A DNA stretch of 53,197 bases from Methanosaeta sp. PtaB.Bin018 (GCA_002067755.1 MVQH01000095.1:1-53197); one strand, 5' to 3'. Numbered from the stretch's first letter, positions 10,201-18,663 are shown. The notes: a model not told the origin generated them from the sequence alone. Numbers and translations are program-made.

Positions 10201-10908
10201 GTTGCCAGACAGCTCCCACTCAAGCAGGCACCTCTTTGTGCACTCCTCTGCCTTAAAATAGGTGCCTTGCGACTTGTAGATATCCGCCATGCAGCTCAGG
10301 GCATCTGCCCTGCCGGAGCTGTCGTCTGCATTTAGCTCTTCTAAAATCCTGCAAAAGCAGTTCAAAGCCTTGTCGTGCTCTCCTCTCATTTGATAGACAT
10401 GGCCGAGATCTCCCAAAACTGTCAAAGCTTCAGAGGGCTGTCCTGCCTCAATCAGGCACTGATGCGCCCTTTTGTAGCATCCAGCCGATCGCTCCCAGTC
10501 CTCCACCTCAGCATAAAGCTTTCCCAGGCCGCTCAATGCCAAAGACGCCCTCTTTTTATCGTATTGGACCTCAGCCAGATGCAGGGCGCGTTCATAATAC
10601 TCAATGGCAGCTTGATGAAAGAATAGGCTGCGAGCCAGCAGAGCCAGGTTGAACCAGGCAGAAAAGCTGCCAAGGCAAGATACATGATCTGCAAGCTCCT
10701 GAAATTTGCACTGCATGGCGGCCTCATCTGACGAGAGGGTGGCCAAGATGAAGGAGGACACAGGATCTGGTGCACTTTGAGATAGCCCCTTCAATCTCTC
10801 TGGGTCATAGCCCTTCGGATCCGCCAGGATCTTTGCAAAGGACTCAAGGCAGGACACGACTCTGTCTTCAGACACAACGAACACCGTCCAGCCGCATGAA
10901 ATCATCAT
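7237..10908 (-). CDS. Giant soluble TPR-repeat protein, 1223 aa
   Basis: Almost the whole protein consists of about 28 tandem tetratricopeptide units of roughly 40 residues, spaced by 'GD..G' turns, for example SLGSLYQLQGAFKRAKECYD and LGNLGNFYYRRGERSLALEH. The units resemble the LGN/Kinesin-light-chain type (TPR_12), a superhelical protein-binding scaffold. There is no signal peptide, membrane helix or catalytic domain, so it probably acts in the cytoplasm as an adaptor; the partner is unknown. The start is ATG 10908, with another ATG just after. A TATA box at about 10980-10994 and a palindrome at 10946-10961 lie upstream. It is convergent with the unknown gene ending at 7240. Confidence 0.92.
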   Translation of the reverse strand: MMISCGWTVFVVSEDRVVSCLESFAKILADPKGYDPERLKGLSQSAPDPVSSFILATLSSDEAAMQCKFQELADHVSCLGSFSAWFNLALLARSLFFHQAAIEYYERALHLAEVQYDKKRASLALSGLGKLYAEVEDWERSAGCYKRAHQCLIEAGQPSEALTVLGDLGHVYQMRGEHDKALNCFCRILEELNADDSSGRADALSCMADIYKSQGTYFKAEECTKRCLLEWELSGNKAGAARCMASLGSLYQLQGAFKRAKECYDAAWHQLEDLGDLAAAANVQSKLGDVYFQEKMWPQAMECYEKSLRALEGTDAARVLNSMGLACQEQENWELAANYLERSIQIQEQLGDPCDMAESLSSLGCLHYRLGRHDEALKCYQRCLEIKELHKNPAGLPAILNNMGLIHADLEEWEAATSCFQRSIDLLERSGESLAAARAMSDLGCMHYLRGETDKAYDLYSQALEIQDGFGDIDGASKTLGNLGLIYQLKGDLDAAQDCFQKSMDGYERSGDARGVATAHMNLGLVEQLKGDWDHALTHFKAAIEAFEELGDDCGVSAVQNNLGNLYADMGDSLQATKHYSLSLDARRTLGDRHGVAIALGNLASVYHRLGQRDRAEEQYRQSLAGFRELGDVEGECNSLMGLASLMAESGNLEGALQLFGQCLALQKEREDSRGAISALGGMLGVCCRLGRWQEAIHRCDDVLAFVRSLGDPEAVATVLCSQGNLRSELGDWDGAQHSYKESLEILERLGDTYSMAVALNNLGNICYRRGDWTAALEYYNGSLTSFEQSGDSMSEASVVSNIASICYKRGDWSRALECYQRSLDIFERLEDPTGAASVLGNLGNFYYRRGERSLALEHFRRGKGILERLGDVQGVAEMQANIDMVKASQGETLASVSDHKKQLQELVASGDLSGQAEVLGAIGGCYADRFEWNLALTSYNESLALFEQTGDVYCQAQTIFNIALVHKDRGDLVQAAHAFEQSLRIFQNLDAVPCIALAKMNLGIVLEMSGQLAEAEELLSEALKVLEALGAMPDLCEGYLAMGRFKLRVGNGIEAKFYLSLAETLIFRTDFMPLKIQLFRAQGELHQADKRYREAERCYEKALAQARRLSNSLEVARCLEHLGRLAMEKKDYRDSLARLQQALTSFQHLGAACDVIAVYHDLVALFLAQEDHTRAEEMATLLERQAELLGYQGHFIKALAECKAYTDQTCKAQEELEVFQRT

Positions 10909-10945
10909 CCCCCGCCGACATCTTCTGTTCCCCCACAGCCGAAAT

Positions 10946-10961
10946 ATACATCACTATGTAT
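10946..10961. promoter_or_regulatory. Palindrome at the TPR gene promoter (operator candidate)
   Basis: Perfect inverted repeat ATACAT-CACT-ATGTAT, 6-bp arms around 4 bp. It falls near the transcript start predicted from the TATA-like GATTTTATATG at about 10983-10993 on the minus strand. Its position suits a repressor site; no protein can be named from sequence. Confidence 0.4.
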
Positions 10962-11206
10962 TTCTTCAGTATTAAGAGTCCTTACATATAAAATCTTCGA
11001 TTTCTTTCGACAGTTGATTAAACGAAACAAAAATATTATTAATAAAGTAGTAAATTTTTGTCAGCATTTAAATCCTCAAAAAATGGCTGAATTCAACAGA
11101 ATACAGAGCTCATTTTAGTATTTTCTCAAGGAGTTACATCCGGAATACATTTAAAAAATAAATATAGATTTAACCAAATTATTACAATCTCATTCATCAT
11201 CTAGGG
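10962..11206. other. AT-rich intergenic region between the TPR and NIL-ferredoxin genes
   Basis: About 250 bp of strongly AT-rich DNA with no credible open frame. It contains the TPR promoter on the right-to-left strand (TATA-like at 10983-10993) and, near 11150-11166, a T-rich stretch on the minus strand that could end transcription of the homocysteine gene pair. I see no tRNA or clear RNA structure. Confidence 0.5.
11150..11166 (-). terminator. T-rich terminator after the NIL-ferredoxin gene
   Basis: On the minus strand this reads as a T-rich run (TATTTATTTTTTAA), 40-55 bp past the stop codon at 11207. Archaeal terminators are commonly such oligo-T tracts without a strong hairpin. Prediction only. 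Confidence 0.4.
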
Positions 11207-11584
11207 CTACTTCAGCACGAGCTTCAGGGCACGCTGTGGGCATCCCACAACGCAGGCTCCGCACTGAATACATTTCCCGGAATCTGCAACCAAAAGCCAA
11301 TCCTCGAATCGAAAGGTCGCCGTGGGACATATTGAGATGCATGCGCCGCAGTGTACACACTCGTTCTCATCTCTGATAACAGGTATCTCCAGAGGCACAA
11401 CCCGAACTCCCCTGCGCTCAAAGGCCTCCTTTACCTCTGTGCATTTCTCGCTTGGAACCTCAAGGACGATCTCGCCGCTCACGGCATCGATGCTGGCCCT
11501 CTCGATGTTCACAAGTGCTGATGTCTCCAAAATTACAGATGCTATGAGTGGATGGCGCACGATGCCCGGCGCGACGTGCAGCAT
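11207..11584 (-). CDS. NIL-domain ferredoxin of homocysteine synthesis
   Basis: An N-terminal NIL domain (residues 1-70) is followed by two ferredoxin Cys sets, C76/C79/C82/C86 and C105/C108/C111/C115, which would hold two [4Fe-4S] clusters. Proteins of this architecture (MA1822 in Methanosarcina acetivorans) work with the DUF39 protein encoded just upstream to turn aspartate semialdehyde into homocysteine with inorganic sulfide, as electron or sulfur carrier. The gene begins 11 bp after the DUF39 stop, so the pair is one operon. Family recognition is strong; activity here is inferred from the known pair. Confidence 0.92.
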   Translation of the reverse strand: MLHVAPGIVRHPLIASVILETSALVNIERASIDAVSGEIVLEVPSEKCTEVKEAFERRGVRVVPLEIPVIRDENECVHCGACISICPTATFRFEDWLLVADSGKCIQCGACVVGCPQRALKLVLK

Positions 11585-11595
11585 GAGTTTCAGGT

Positions 11596-13098
11596 CTACC
11601 GCCTCCTGGCCAGTAATCTGGAGAGATGATTGCTGGTGATCATTCCAATTACCTTGTTGTCTCTATCCACCACGGGCAGAGCCGAGATGCTGTGCATATC
11701 GAGCGTGCGGGCTGCAAGCTCTATGGGCTCGTCCAGCATAGCAGAATAAACTCGCCTGGTCATGATCTCCGAAATTTTGGCAATCTTGCCGCTGGCTACC
11801 GCCTTTGATATATCCCAGGCAGTTATGATGCCCATCAGCCTTCCATCCTTTGATACCACGGGCAGATGATCGAAGCTTCCGCTCACGATCAGCTTTGCCG
11901 CCTTCTCCACCTGGATGTCCTCTCTGACTGTGACCACATCGCGGCTCATGACATCACCCACATTTGGCGACTCCTTCGTCTGCTTCATGGGCCGGGAACT
12001 GCCGATGCGCGAGAGCGGCTCCACCGCCTGGCTGAGCAGAAACTCGCCCTTCTCTATCTGCTCTGCAAGACTCTTCGCAACCTCGCGGGCCACGTGGAAA
12101 CTTGAGAGAGATGAGGTGGGTGTCTCCTTTCCGTTCAATTCGATCAGTCCGGACTTCAGATCCTCGTAGCTCACAATCTTCAAAGAGGGCCGATCCCGGC
12201 GCGGGATGCCATAGTCCACCACAGGGACTGTGATGTCTCTATCACGAACAGCAGTGTTCCTGGCGACAGTCTCATTGAGAACAGGTATCGGAATCCCAAT
12301 TCCAAGGTAGAGGCTTGGGCCGTATTTGTGAAATGTGGCGGCCCGCAGAAATCTGGTGCTCATCTTCTTCAGATCGCCGGTGACCATGAGTGTGGAGAAG
12401 TTGTTCTGTGGATTATGCTGTGTTCCTGAGCCGATGACATATCCTTTGGCCCCGGCGAGAAATATACGTGTGCCAACTCCGATATAATCCAGGTTGGGAT
12501 CATTGGATAGTGGAGAGAGCACTCCTGCTCCGCTGTAGTGGATGTTTCCACAGCGAGGGAGCAGGGTTCCCATGTATGTATGCAGGGTGCGATCAGAGGA
12601 ATTGGTGGCAGCGTTATAGCGCTGGTATGCGTTGCGCGGGTTCACCATCGTTGCCTGATTGAGGTCATCGAGCCGAAGAGCAGTCTCAAGCTCCATCTGA
12701 GGGTAGCAGTCAGTGCCAGCTCCCTCTGCCTCTACATCGATCTGCTTGCCCGCCACCAGATCTTCGATGACATGTGCTCCGCCGTACTCGATTCCTCTGT
12801 CCTGAGATGGCTGAGTGGCGCCCAGGAAAAGATCCACGGCGGCAACTCCCCCATAGGCCTCCACCTTGTTGAGCAAAGCCCTGAGGATCTTTATCGGCGG
12901 GTCGCTGTGGCCCAGGTTGAGAAAGACCCCAGAAGAGCACATGGCCCCAAAGGTCCCTGTGGTTACAACATCCACCTCTCTCACGGCTCCGGCTGGCCCC
13001 AGCTCCTGCACCAGATCAGGCATCTCTTCAGCTGTTACAACGCGGGCGGAGCCATCGCGAATGCGTTCGTTGATCTCCGATAGCGACTTCTCTTGCAC
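11596..13098 (-). CDS. L-aspartate semialdehyde sulfurtransferase (DUF39 + CBS pair)
   Basis: COG1900/DUF39 protein with two C-terminal CBS domains (residues about 375-498), like MA1821, which forms homocysteine directly from aspartate semialdehyde. I choose the GTG at 13098: the resulting 500-residue protein puts the two conserved cysteines at C54 (GAMCSSG) and C131 (GTDCYP), the numbers I recall for the persulfide-forming cysteines of MA1821. Reading upstream to 13374 would add 92 residues of unlike composition overlapping the divergent radical-SAM gene. The CBS domains may sense an adenosyl ligand such as SAM. Downstream partner: NIL-ferredoxin. Confidence 0.93.
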   Translation of the reverse strand: MQEKSLSEINERIRDGSARVVTAEEMPDLVQELGPAGAVREVDVVTTGTFGAMCSSGVFLNLGHSDPPIKILRALLNKVEAYGGVAAVDLFLGATQPSQDRGIEYGGAHVIEDLVAGKQIDVEAEGAGTDCYPQMELETALRLDDLNQATMVNPRNAYQRYNAATNSSDRTLHTYMGTLLPRCGNIHYSGAGVLSPLSNDPNLDYIGVGTRIFLAGAKGYVIGSGTQHNPQNNFSTLMVTGDLKKMSTRFLRAATFHKYGPSLYLGIGIPIPVLNETVARNTAVRDRDITVPVVDYGIPRRDRPSLKIVSYEDLKSGLIELNGKETPTSSLSSFHVAREVAKSLAEQIEKGEFLLSQAVEPLSRIGSSRPMKQTKESPNVGDVMSRDVVTVREDIQVEKAAKLIVSGSFDHLPVVSKDGRLMGIITAWDISKAVASGKIAKISEIMTRRVYSAMLDEPIELAARTLDMHSISALPVVDRDNKVIGMITSNHLSRLLARRR

Positions 13099-13194
13099 AA
13101 CCAGGTCCAAACGTCGGCAATCCGATAAAAACTTGTTGGGGCAATCCTGTCCAACAACGTTATCTGCCAAAACTAAAGAAAGGATGCACTCAAG

Positions 13195-14697
13195 ATGCCA
13201 CACATTCAAGGCAAGAGGATCGTTCTGACCAGCGACGAGACAATGATGAGCAGCTACCACGGTGGTGTGATGCTGGGCTTTGCAGCCATAATGCCAAGAG
13301 CAGTGCTGCCCGACTGGGTACTGCGCCACTTCTTCTGCCCGCCAGTGCCTGCAGGATCTGATGGATCTGCGCAAATTGCACCATGCGGCACTAGGAAAGT
13401 GGAGGCTGCATTGCTGGATTTTGGATTCTCAAAGGATGATATAATCGTCGCCCATCCAGATCACCTGGACAGGGCCATAGGTCCTAGGACGGAGATCGTG
13501 GGAATCACCCACGACGATCCAATGGGCAAGATCGCAGTAAGAGAGCTGGAGGAGATCATCGGTCGTGGTCCTCCTCATAACCGCTCCAAGTTCCTTGCTC
13601 TGCTAAACCATCCGCTCATCCGGGAACACAGGCCAAAGATTGTGGTAGGAGGCAATGGTGCCTGGGAGCTGATCGATGAAGACGTCGGAGTGGATCACAT
13701 CTACCTTGGCGAGGGCGAGAGCGAGTTTCCAAAAGTTTGCAGCCAAATCCTGGCAGGCGATCCAGTGCCTCGGGTCATCAGAGGAGATGCGGTCCCAGCA
13801 GATAGAATTCCGATAAACCGCGGCGCCACCATCGCCGGAATCGTGGAGGTTGGCAGAGGGTGCTGGAGGGGATGCGCCTTCTGCTCGCCTACGATGCGCA
13901 CAGTTCGCCACAGGCCGCTGGAGAGAATACTGGATGACGTTTTGGTGAACCTCCTAAACGGGCAAAAGGACATCATTCTCCACTCAGAGGATGTTCTCAC
14001 CTATGGATCAAGAGGTATGGAGGCGAACGAAGAGAAGGTGCTGAAGCTGATGAGGGGCGTAAAGCTGCTCGGGCCGCACACCATAGACATCTCCCACCTC
14101 AGCCTTGCAACCGCCCATCAGAATCCAGGCTTGATTCGCAAGGTGTCGGAGGTCGTAGGCGTCGGCTCAGATCAGAAATACATGTCCGCCTGGATTGGCA
14201 TTGAGACTGGGAGCTGTCGCATCCTGGAGATGCACATGCCGCGCAAAGCCCTGCCAGGCGAGGTTGGACAGTGGCCGCAAATAGTGCAGGATTGCTACAG
14301 GCTCTTCGATGAGGAGTCGTGGATTCCTGTGGCAAGCCTTGTGCTTGGGCTGCCAGGAGAGACTGCTCAGGATGTGATGAAGACCATAGATCTGGTCGAG
14401 TCGCTCAAAGAGTACACCGGCCTCATACTTCCGCTCTTCTTTACCACCATCTCAGGAACCAAACTGGGGGGGACCAAGGGCTTTGGCAAGGACGATGCCC
14501 TCCCAGAGCACTGGCAACTGGTGGGGCTCTGTCTTGAGTATAACCTGCTGCACCTCAAAAAACTGCACAGCCTCTACAGAGAGCGCATGTCTGCAGGTCC
14601 TGTGGTTCATGCTGCCCTAACAGGCATCAACCTGATGGCGGATATAGTGCTAAACAAGTACATGAAGAGAATGAAAAGAGGGGAGCCGCCTAACTGA
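13195..14697 (+). CDS. Radical-SAM enzyme of the COG1032 (B12-type) group
   Basis: 500-residue radical-SAM protein. The cluster motif CxxxCxxC is C223/C227/C230 in GRGCWRGCAFC. The first 200 residues include a Rossmann-like segment ending in IVVGGNGAWEL and IYLGEGESEF, as in COG1032 proteins with an N-terminal cobalamin-type domain, although no DxHxxG cobalamin motif is clear. LVLGLPGET at residues 380-390 is the usual C-terminal barrel motif. Substrate unknown. It is divergent from the DUF39 gene, with about 95 bp between starts, and convergent with the next small gene. Start ATG 13195 fits. Confidence 0.85.
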   Translation: MPHIQGKRIVLTSDETMMSSYHGGVMLGFAAIMPRAVLPDWVLRHFFCPPVPAGSDGSAQIAPCGTRKVEAALLDFGFSKDDIIVAHPDHLDRAIGPRTEIVGITHDDPMGKIAVRELEEIIGRGPPHNRSKFLALLNHPLIREHRPKIVVGGNGAWELIDEDVGVDHIYLGEGESEFPKVCSQILAGDPVPRVIRGDAVPADRIPINRGATIAGIVEVGRGCWRGCAFCSPTMRTVRHRPLERILDDVLVNLLNGQKDIILHSEDVLTYGSRGMEANEEKVLKLMRGVKLLGPHTIDISHLSLATAHQNPGLIRKVSEVVGVGSDQKYMSAWIGIETGSCRILEMHMPRKALPGEVGQWPQIVQDCYRLFDEESWIPVASLVLGLPGETAQDVMKTIDLVESLKEYTGLILPLFFTTISGTKLGGTKGFGKDDALPEHWQLVGLCLEYNLLHLKKLHSLYRERMSAGPVVHAALTGINLMADIVLNKYMKRMKRGEPPN

Positions 14698-14726
14698 CGT
14701 TCGTGGCAATCGCCAATACTGCAAGA

Positions 14727-15029
14727 CTAATAGTTATCCAGCACAGCCCTCACGACTCCTTTGTGGTCGCCCTTGAGGGAGTAGACATTATGGTCACCGG
14801 AAACATCGATGCTCAGGATGCCCAGGCGGGTGTTCATGAGCCCGACCATTGCAGAGACCCCACGATAGCTCACGTCAAAACCCTCTTTGGCCAGATAAGT
14901 GAAAACGTCCTCAGTTGTATATGCACCATCGCTCAAAAACAATTTCAAAACGGCCTTCCGAATACCTATGCCGTCTCGCTTAAGGTAATTCCTGAGCCTC
15001 TCTTGGATTCGTTCTTCAGCGCTCTCCAT
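14727..15029 (-). CDS. Small archaeal winged-helix-like protein (DUF2551-like)
   Basis: A 100-residue basic protein starting MESAEERIQERLRNYLKRDG. The central part (AVLKLFLSDGAYTTEDVFTY, then GVSAMVGLMNTRLGIL) has the helix and wing pattern of a winged-helix DNA-binding domain; the whole resembles the archaeal DUF2551 family as I remember it. It lies 38 bp after the radical-SAM gene on the same strand, but a TATA-like CATTTATAATCC near 15062-15077 suggests its own promoter. Target unknown. Confidence 0.78.
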   Translation of the reverse strand: MESAEERIQERLRNYLKRDGIGIRKAVLKLFLSDGAYTTEDVFTYLAKEGFDVSYRGVSAMVGLMNTRLGILSIDVSGDHNVYSLKGDHKGVVRAVLDNY

Positions 15030-15067
15030 CCGGCAAAATCACCGCCCCTTAGCAATGAATTTAAGGA

Positions 15068-16108
15068 TTATAAATGTATTCTCTCCACAACCAGCCCATC
15101 TTCTAAGGGGTATCTTTCAATTACTGAGACCGTACAACTGATGTCTTTTAACTCTTTTGAAATATCCTCCAAGATGGGCGCAGCGATCTCAATTTGTCCC
15201 TCACGACAGAAATACATCTCGACTGGGACTTCAAGGTCCTGCAAAAGCTGCAGGGCGCCTGACAGATCACCTTCGATGGTGCCATGGACGATGGTCCCAT
15301 CCTCTGTCACAAAATCAAATGCCCGAGCCACACGCTCTGCTCGGCGCTTCAGCCGCTCGCGGAGCTGTACAGCATCCTTGAAGCGGGATGGGCAGTAGTG
15401 AACCTTCAGGTCACTGTGCAAGAAGTGCTCCCTTGCGATCTCCTCGCTGCCTTCTGCACCGCAGCCAAGATCCTCGGGCACAAAGCCGCGGGCACGAAGG
15501 CCAGCAAAGTTGGTCTCTGAGAACTCCAGCTCGTTGAGATTCAAGAAAGCATCTGCCTCCTTGACAGCATCCACTATCCCTGGCGCAGCTTTGAATGCAG
15601 GGATCTCGACACCTGCCTCGAGGCCCAGCGACTTGGCATCCAGCAAGATCTCCTTCAGGCCCGAAGGTCCAGTCCAATCTGATTCAGGAGGATGAAAGCG
15701 GATCTCATCCAGGCCCGCGTCTCTCAGCTTCCTGAGTGCCTCGCGCCTGGGAATGACTCCTGTGTAAAGGTGAATGTGATGCTCCTGTCCGAACTCGCCC
15801 TTTAGGGCCCTCATGCACTCCAGGGCGAAGTCCATCCTCATCAGAGGCTCTCCGCCAGTGATGCCTGTGCCCAGGGCGCCGATGGCTCTGGCCTCTGCCA
15901 GAATATCTTCAATATTTTGTACAGGCACCTCATCTGCAAACGCCTTGTCCTGCGAGCGTCGCTCCTCTGAGATGGGGCAGTAAAAGCAACTGCGATTGCA
16001 TCTGCCGGTTATAAAGAGCACCAGCCCTGCCCCTTGTTTGCAGATCTGGCAGCCACGGGAGAGAAAGTTGTAAACGGAGCCCGCATCGTCCGATTGCCAC
16101 TCGACCAT
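15068..16108 (-). CDS. Radical-SAM protein of the COG2108 group
   Basis: A 346-residue enzyme related to pyruvate formate-lyase activating enzymes. The radical-SAM cluster motif is C37/C41/C44 (CNRSCFYC) followed by TGITGGEPL. An extra N-terminal pair, C20/C23 (GCQICKQGAG), is characteristic of this archaeal family and may bind a metal. The C-terminal third (after residue 250) is not a SAM-barrel part. Function unknown in the literature known to me. Starts are at ATG 16108; the divergent iorA operon begins about 165 bp away. Confidence 0.85.
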   Translation of the reverse strand: MVEWQSDDAGSVYNFLSRGCQICKQGAGLVLFITGRCNRSCFYCPISEERRSQDKAFADEVPVQNIEDILAEARAIGALGTGITGGEPLMRMDFALECMRALKGEFGQEHHIHLYTGVIPRREALRKLRDAGLDEIRFHPPESDWTGPSGLKEILLDAKSLGLEAGVEIPAFKAAPGIVDAVKEADAFLNLNELEFSETNFAGLRARGFVPEDLGCGAEGSEEIAREHFLHSDLKVHYCPSRFKDAVQLRERLKRRAERVARAFDFVTEDGTIVHGTIEGDLSGALQLLQDLEVPVEMYFCREGQIEIAAPILEDISKELKDISCTVSVIERYPLEDGLVVERIHL

Positions 16109-16274
16109 TTTAATGAGATCATATCCTTTAGTTTAATTAATTTTGGGCTCGTCGCTCGTGAGACTAAAATTAGATCAAAAACACGAAATAGATCAAAACG
16201 ATTATCAGAGAGGAGGAGAATTAACCTTTAATCTATGGAATATTGTTAAAAATATATTTAAAGGATGGTTGTTT

Positions 16275-18062
16275 GTGAGAGAATATCTCCTCGGAAACGC
16301 GGCAATCGCCAGAGGACTGCTTGAGGCGGGCGTGGGGCTCGTGGCAGGCTATCCAGGCACGCCCTCATCGGAGATCGTAGAGACGCTTGTCGATCTCAAA
16401 GGAGACTTGCCACTGCATGTTGAGTGGTCGGTCAACGAAAAGGTTGCCTTGGAGGTGGCTGCCGGAGGCTCCTGGACGGGCGTGCGCGCCGCAGCCACAA
16501 TGAAGCACGTTGGCCTGAATGTTGCAGCAGATCCGTTCATGACGCTGGCATATCTGGGCGTAGGCGCAGGATTGGTGTTGATATCAGCAGACGATCCCTA
16601 TTGCCACTCCTCCCAGAACGAGCAGGACTCAAGGCGCTACGCCCAGTTCGCATCTATTCCCTGCCTGGACCCGGCAGATCCCCAGGAGGCCAAGGATATG
16701 GCAGCTTTCGGCTTTGAGCTGTCCGAGAGGTTCAATATCCCTGTGATGCTCAGGCCCACGACGCGAGTATCGCATGCCAGGGCAGATGTGCAGTTCGGCG
16801 AGCCCCAGCCGTCATGCGAAAGCCCTCGATTCGTCAAGAACCCTGCGCGACGCGTGGCCTTGCCGGTGCATGCCAGGCCGCTGCATTACGAGCTTGTCGG
16901 AAAGCAGTCAGCGATCGAGCAAGCTTTGCAGGGCACGAAATGGAATCGGCTCATGCTGCGATCAGAGGATGGGATCATCGCCTCGGGAATAGCAGGCCTA
17001 TACGCTGAGGAGGCGGTTTTGGATCTGGACCTGGACGTATCGCTCCTTCGCATTGGAACCTATCCGCTGCCTTCCAGGTTGATTGAGCGAATGCTTCAGC
17101 ACGTCAAACGGGTCTTGGTGGTGGAAGAGCTGGAACCCGTGGTTGAAGAGCAGGTGGAGAGGCTGGCAAGAAAGGTCAATCCCGCAGTTGAGATCCTTGG
17201 AAAGGGTGGACTCATATCGCGCGAAGGTGAGCTGGATCTACTGCAGGTTAGAAATGCAGTGGCACGCATGAGTGGGCTGGAGGAAAAGCAGCCTTTGCGC
17301 ATCCCTGCAGCGGATAAGATCCTGCCGCCCAGGCCCCCAGCCCTCTGTCCGGGATGCAGCCACCGCGCGACCTACTATGCCATGCGCAAGGTCTTCGGAA
17401 AGAAGGCCATATATCCAAGCGACATCGGCTGCTACACTATGGCGGTGGGCATGGGCACAGTGGACACATGTCTGTGCATGGGTGCGAGCATCACCCTTGC
17501 CAGCGGCATAAGATTTGCTGGCGAGACTGAGGGCATCTGCTGCAGCCTGGGAGACTCGACGTTTCTGCATGGAGGCATGACAGGCCTTTTGAATGCGGCC
17601 TATAACAAAGCCAGGATAACTGTGACGATCCTGGACAACTCCACCACCGCCATGACCGGGCACCAGCCCCATCCAGGCACAGGAGTTACTGCCACAGGAG
17701 AGCCGACTGTCAAGGTGTCTTTGGAGGCGCTGGCCAGTGCCTTGGGCGCTGGCCTCGTGGAGACCGTCGATCCAAATGATCTGGAAAGGACCATTGAATG
17801 CTTCCAAAGGGCCAAGGAGTTTTCAGGGCTCTCTGTGGTCATCGCCCGGCAGCCATGTGTGATCTTGGCCCGGCGCTCAGGGACTGCTCGCAGGAGTTTC
17901 ACTGTGAGCGATGATTGTCAAGGATGCAGGATTTGCGTGGACTACGGCTGTCCCGCCATAGAGTTCGAGGGCGATAAGGCCAGGATCAATGCCCTTTGCA
18001 CTGGCTGTGGAGTGTGCGCCCAAATCTGCCCCAGCTCTGCCATCTCGGAGGTGGCCAGATGA
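16275..18062 (+). CDS. iorA: Indolepyruvate:ferredoxin oxidoreductase alpha subunit
   Basis: Thiamine-diphosphate enzyme that oxidatively decarboxylates aryl pyruvates (or forms them from aryl-CoA) with ferredoxin. N-terminal domain motif GYPGTPSSEIVETL, C-terminal ThDP domain with CPGCSHRATYY and GDSTFLHGGMTG, and two ferredoxin sets at the C-terminus (CQGCRICVDYGC and CTGCGVCAQICP). I take GTG 16275, giving 595 residues beginning VREYLLGNAAIARG, as the family does; TTG 16269 is an alternative, and there is no in-frame ATG after the strong GGAGGAG at 16211-16218. The stop overlaps the iorB start (ATGA). Confidence 0.94.
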   Translation: MREYLLGNAAIARGLLEAGVGLVAGYPGTPSSEIVETLVDLKGDLPLHVEWSVNEKVALEVAAGGSWTGVRAAATMKHVGLNVAADPFMTLAYLGVGAGLVLISADDPYCHSSQNEQDSRRYAQFASIPCLDPADPQEAKDMAAFGFELSERFNIPVMLRPTTRVSHARADVQFGEPQPSCESPRFVKNPARRVALPVHARPLHYELVGKQSAIEQALQGTKWNRLMLRSEDGIIASGIAGLYAEEAVLDLDLDVSLLRIGTYPLPSRLIERMLQHVKRVLVVEELEPVVEEQVERLARKVNPAVEILGKGGLISREGELDLLQVRNAVARMSGLEEKQPLRIPAADKILPPRPPALCPGCSHRATYYAMRKVFGKKAIYPSDIGCYTMAVGMGTVDTCLCMGASITLASGIRFAGETEGICCSLGDSTFLHGGMTGLLNAAYNKARITVTILDNSTTAMTGHQPHPGTGVTATGEPTVKVSLEALASALGAGLVETVDPNDLERTIECFQRAKEFSGLSVVIARQPCVILARRSGTARRSFTVSDDCQGCRICVDYGCPAIEFEGDKARINALCTGCGVCAQICPSSAISEVAR

Positions 18063-18646
18063 GGGCCTCTGAGTGTGACATAGTAATAGTTGGAGTAGGC
18101 GGCCAGGGAGTCATTTTGATCTCGGATGTAATTGGCAGAGCAGCAGTCAAGGCAGGCAAGAGCGTTCGCGGAGCAGAGACGCACGGCATGGCTCAGCGCG
18201 GAGGGAGTGTGATCAATCATACTCGAATTGGATGCCGCTTCAGCCCCATGGTTGCAGCTGGGGGAGCAGACGTGCTCCTGGCCCTGGAGCCTGCTGAAGC
18301 CCTTCGCTTTGCTCACTTCCTCTCCTCGGAGGGCGTAGCCCTGGTGAACGCCAGCCCCGTTCTGCCTGTGACTGTGACGACGGGGATTGCAGCGTATCCC
18401 TCTTTGGAGGATATACATTCGGCGCTGCGCGATGTCTGCCGCATGGCGACGTTCATAGACGCCACTGCACTTGCCAAGCAGGCAGGAACCTCTCAGGCCA
18501 TGAATGTGGTCATGCTCGGCGCTCTCTCCAGGTACATCCCTCTTCCTGAGGATCTTTTGCTGGATGCTCTGGCGCAGGTCGTTCCGTCCAAATATCTAGA
18601 AGCCAACATACGGGCTTTTGCCCTAGGAAAAGCTGAAGTAGAATAA
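18059..18646 (+). CDS. iorB: Indolepyruvate:ferredoxin oxidoreductase beta subunit
   Basis: The gamma-type subunit of the 2-oxoacid oxidoreductase family, 195 residues, with the nucleotide-binding GVGGQGVILISDVIG at the N-terminus and GAETHGMAQRGGSV, both family hallmarks. It pairs with IorA to form the enzyme of aromatic amino acid metabolism. Start ATG 18059 overlaps the iorA stop by 4 nt, so translation is coupled. A HEAT-repeat gene follows after 17 bp. Confidence 0.95.
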   Translation: MRASECDIVIVGVGGQGVILISDVIGRAAVKAGKSVRGAETHGMAQRGGSVINHTRIGCRFSPMVAAGGADVLLALEPAEALRFAHFLSSEGVALVNASPVLPVTVTTGIAAYPSLEDIHSALRDVCRMATFIDATALAKQAGTSQAMNVVMLGALSRYIPLPEDLLLDALAQVVPSKYLEANIRAFALGKAEVE

Positions 18647-18663
18647 GCTGCAGGGAGGAGAGT

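Noticed and set aside
13099-13374. N-terminal extension of the DUF39 gene
   Set aside because: It overlaps the divergent radical-SAM gene, has unlike composition and moves the conserved cysteines away from 54 and 131.
16235-16249. Four-codon leader peptide (ATG GAA TAT TGT TAA) before iorA
   Set aside because: It follows GGAGGAG at an unfavourable distance and contains no regulatory codon run; only noted because it lies near the ambiguous iorA start.
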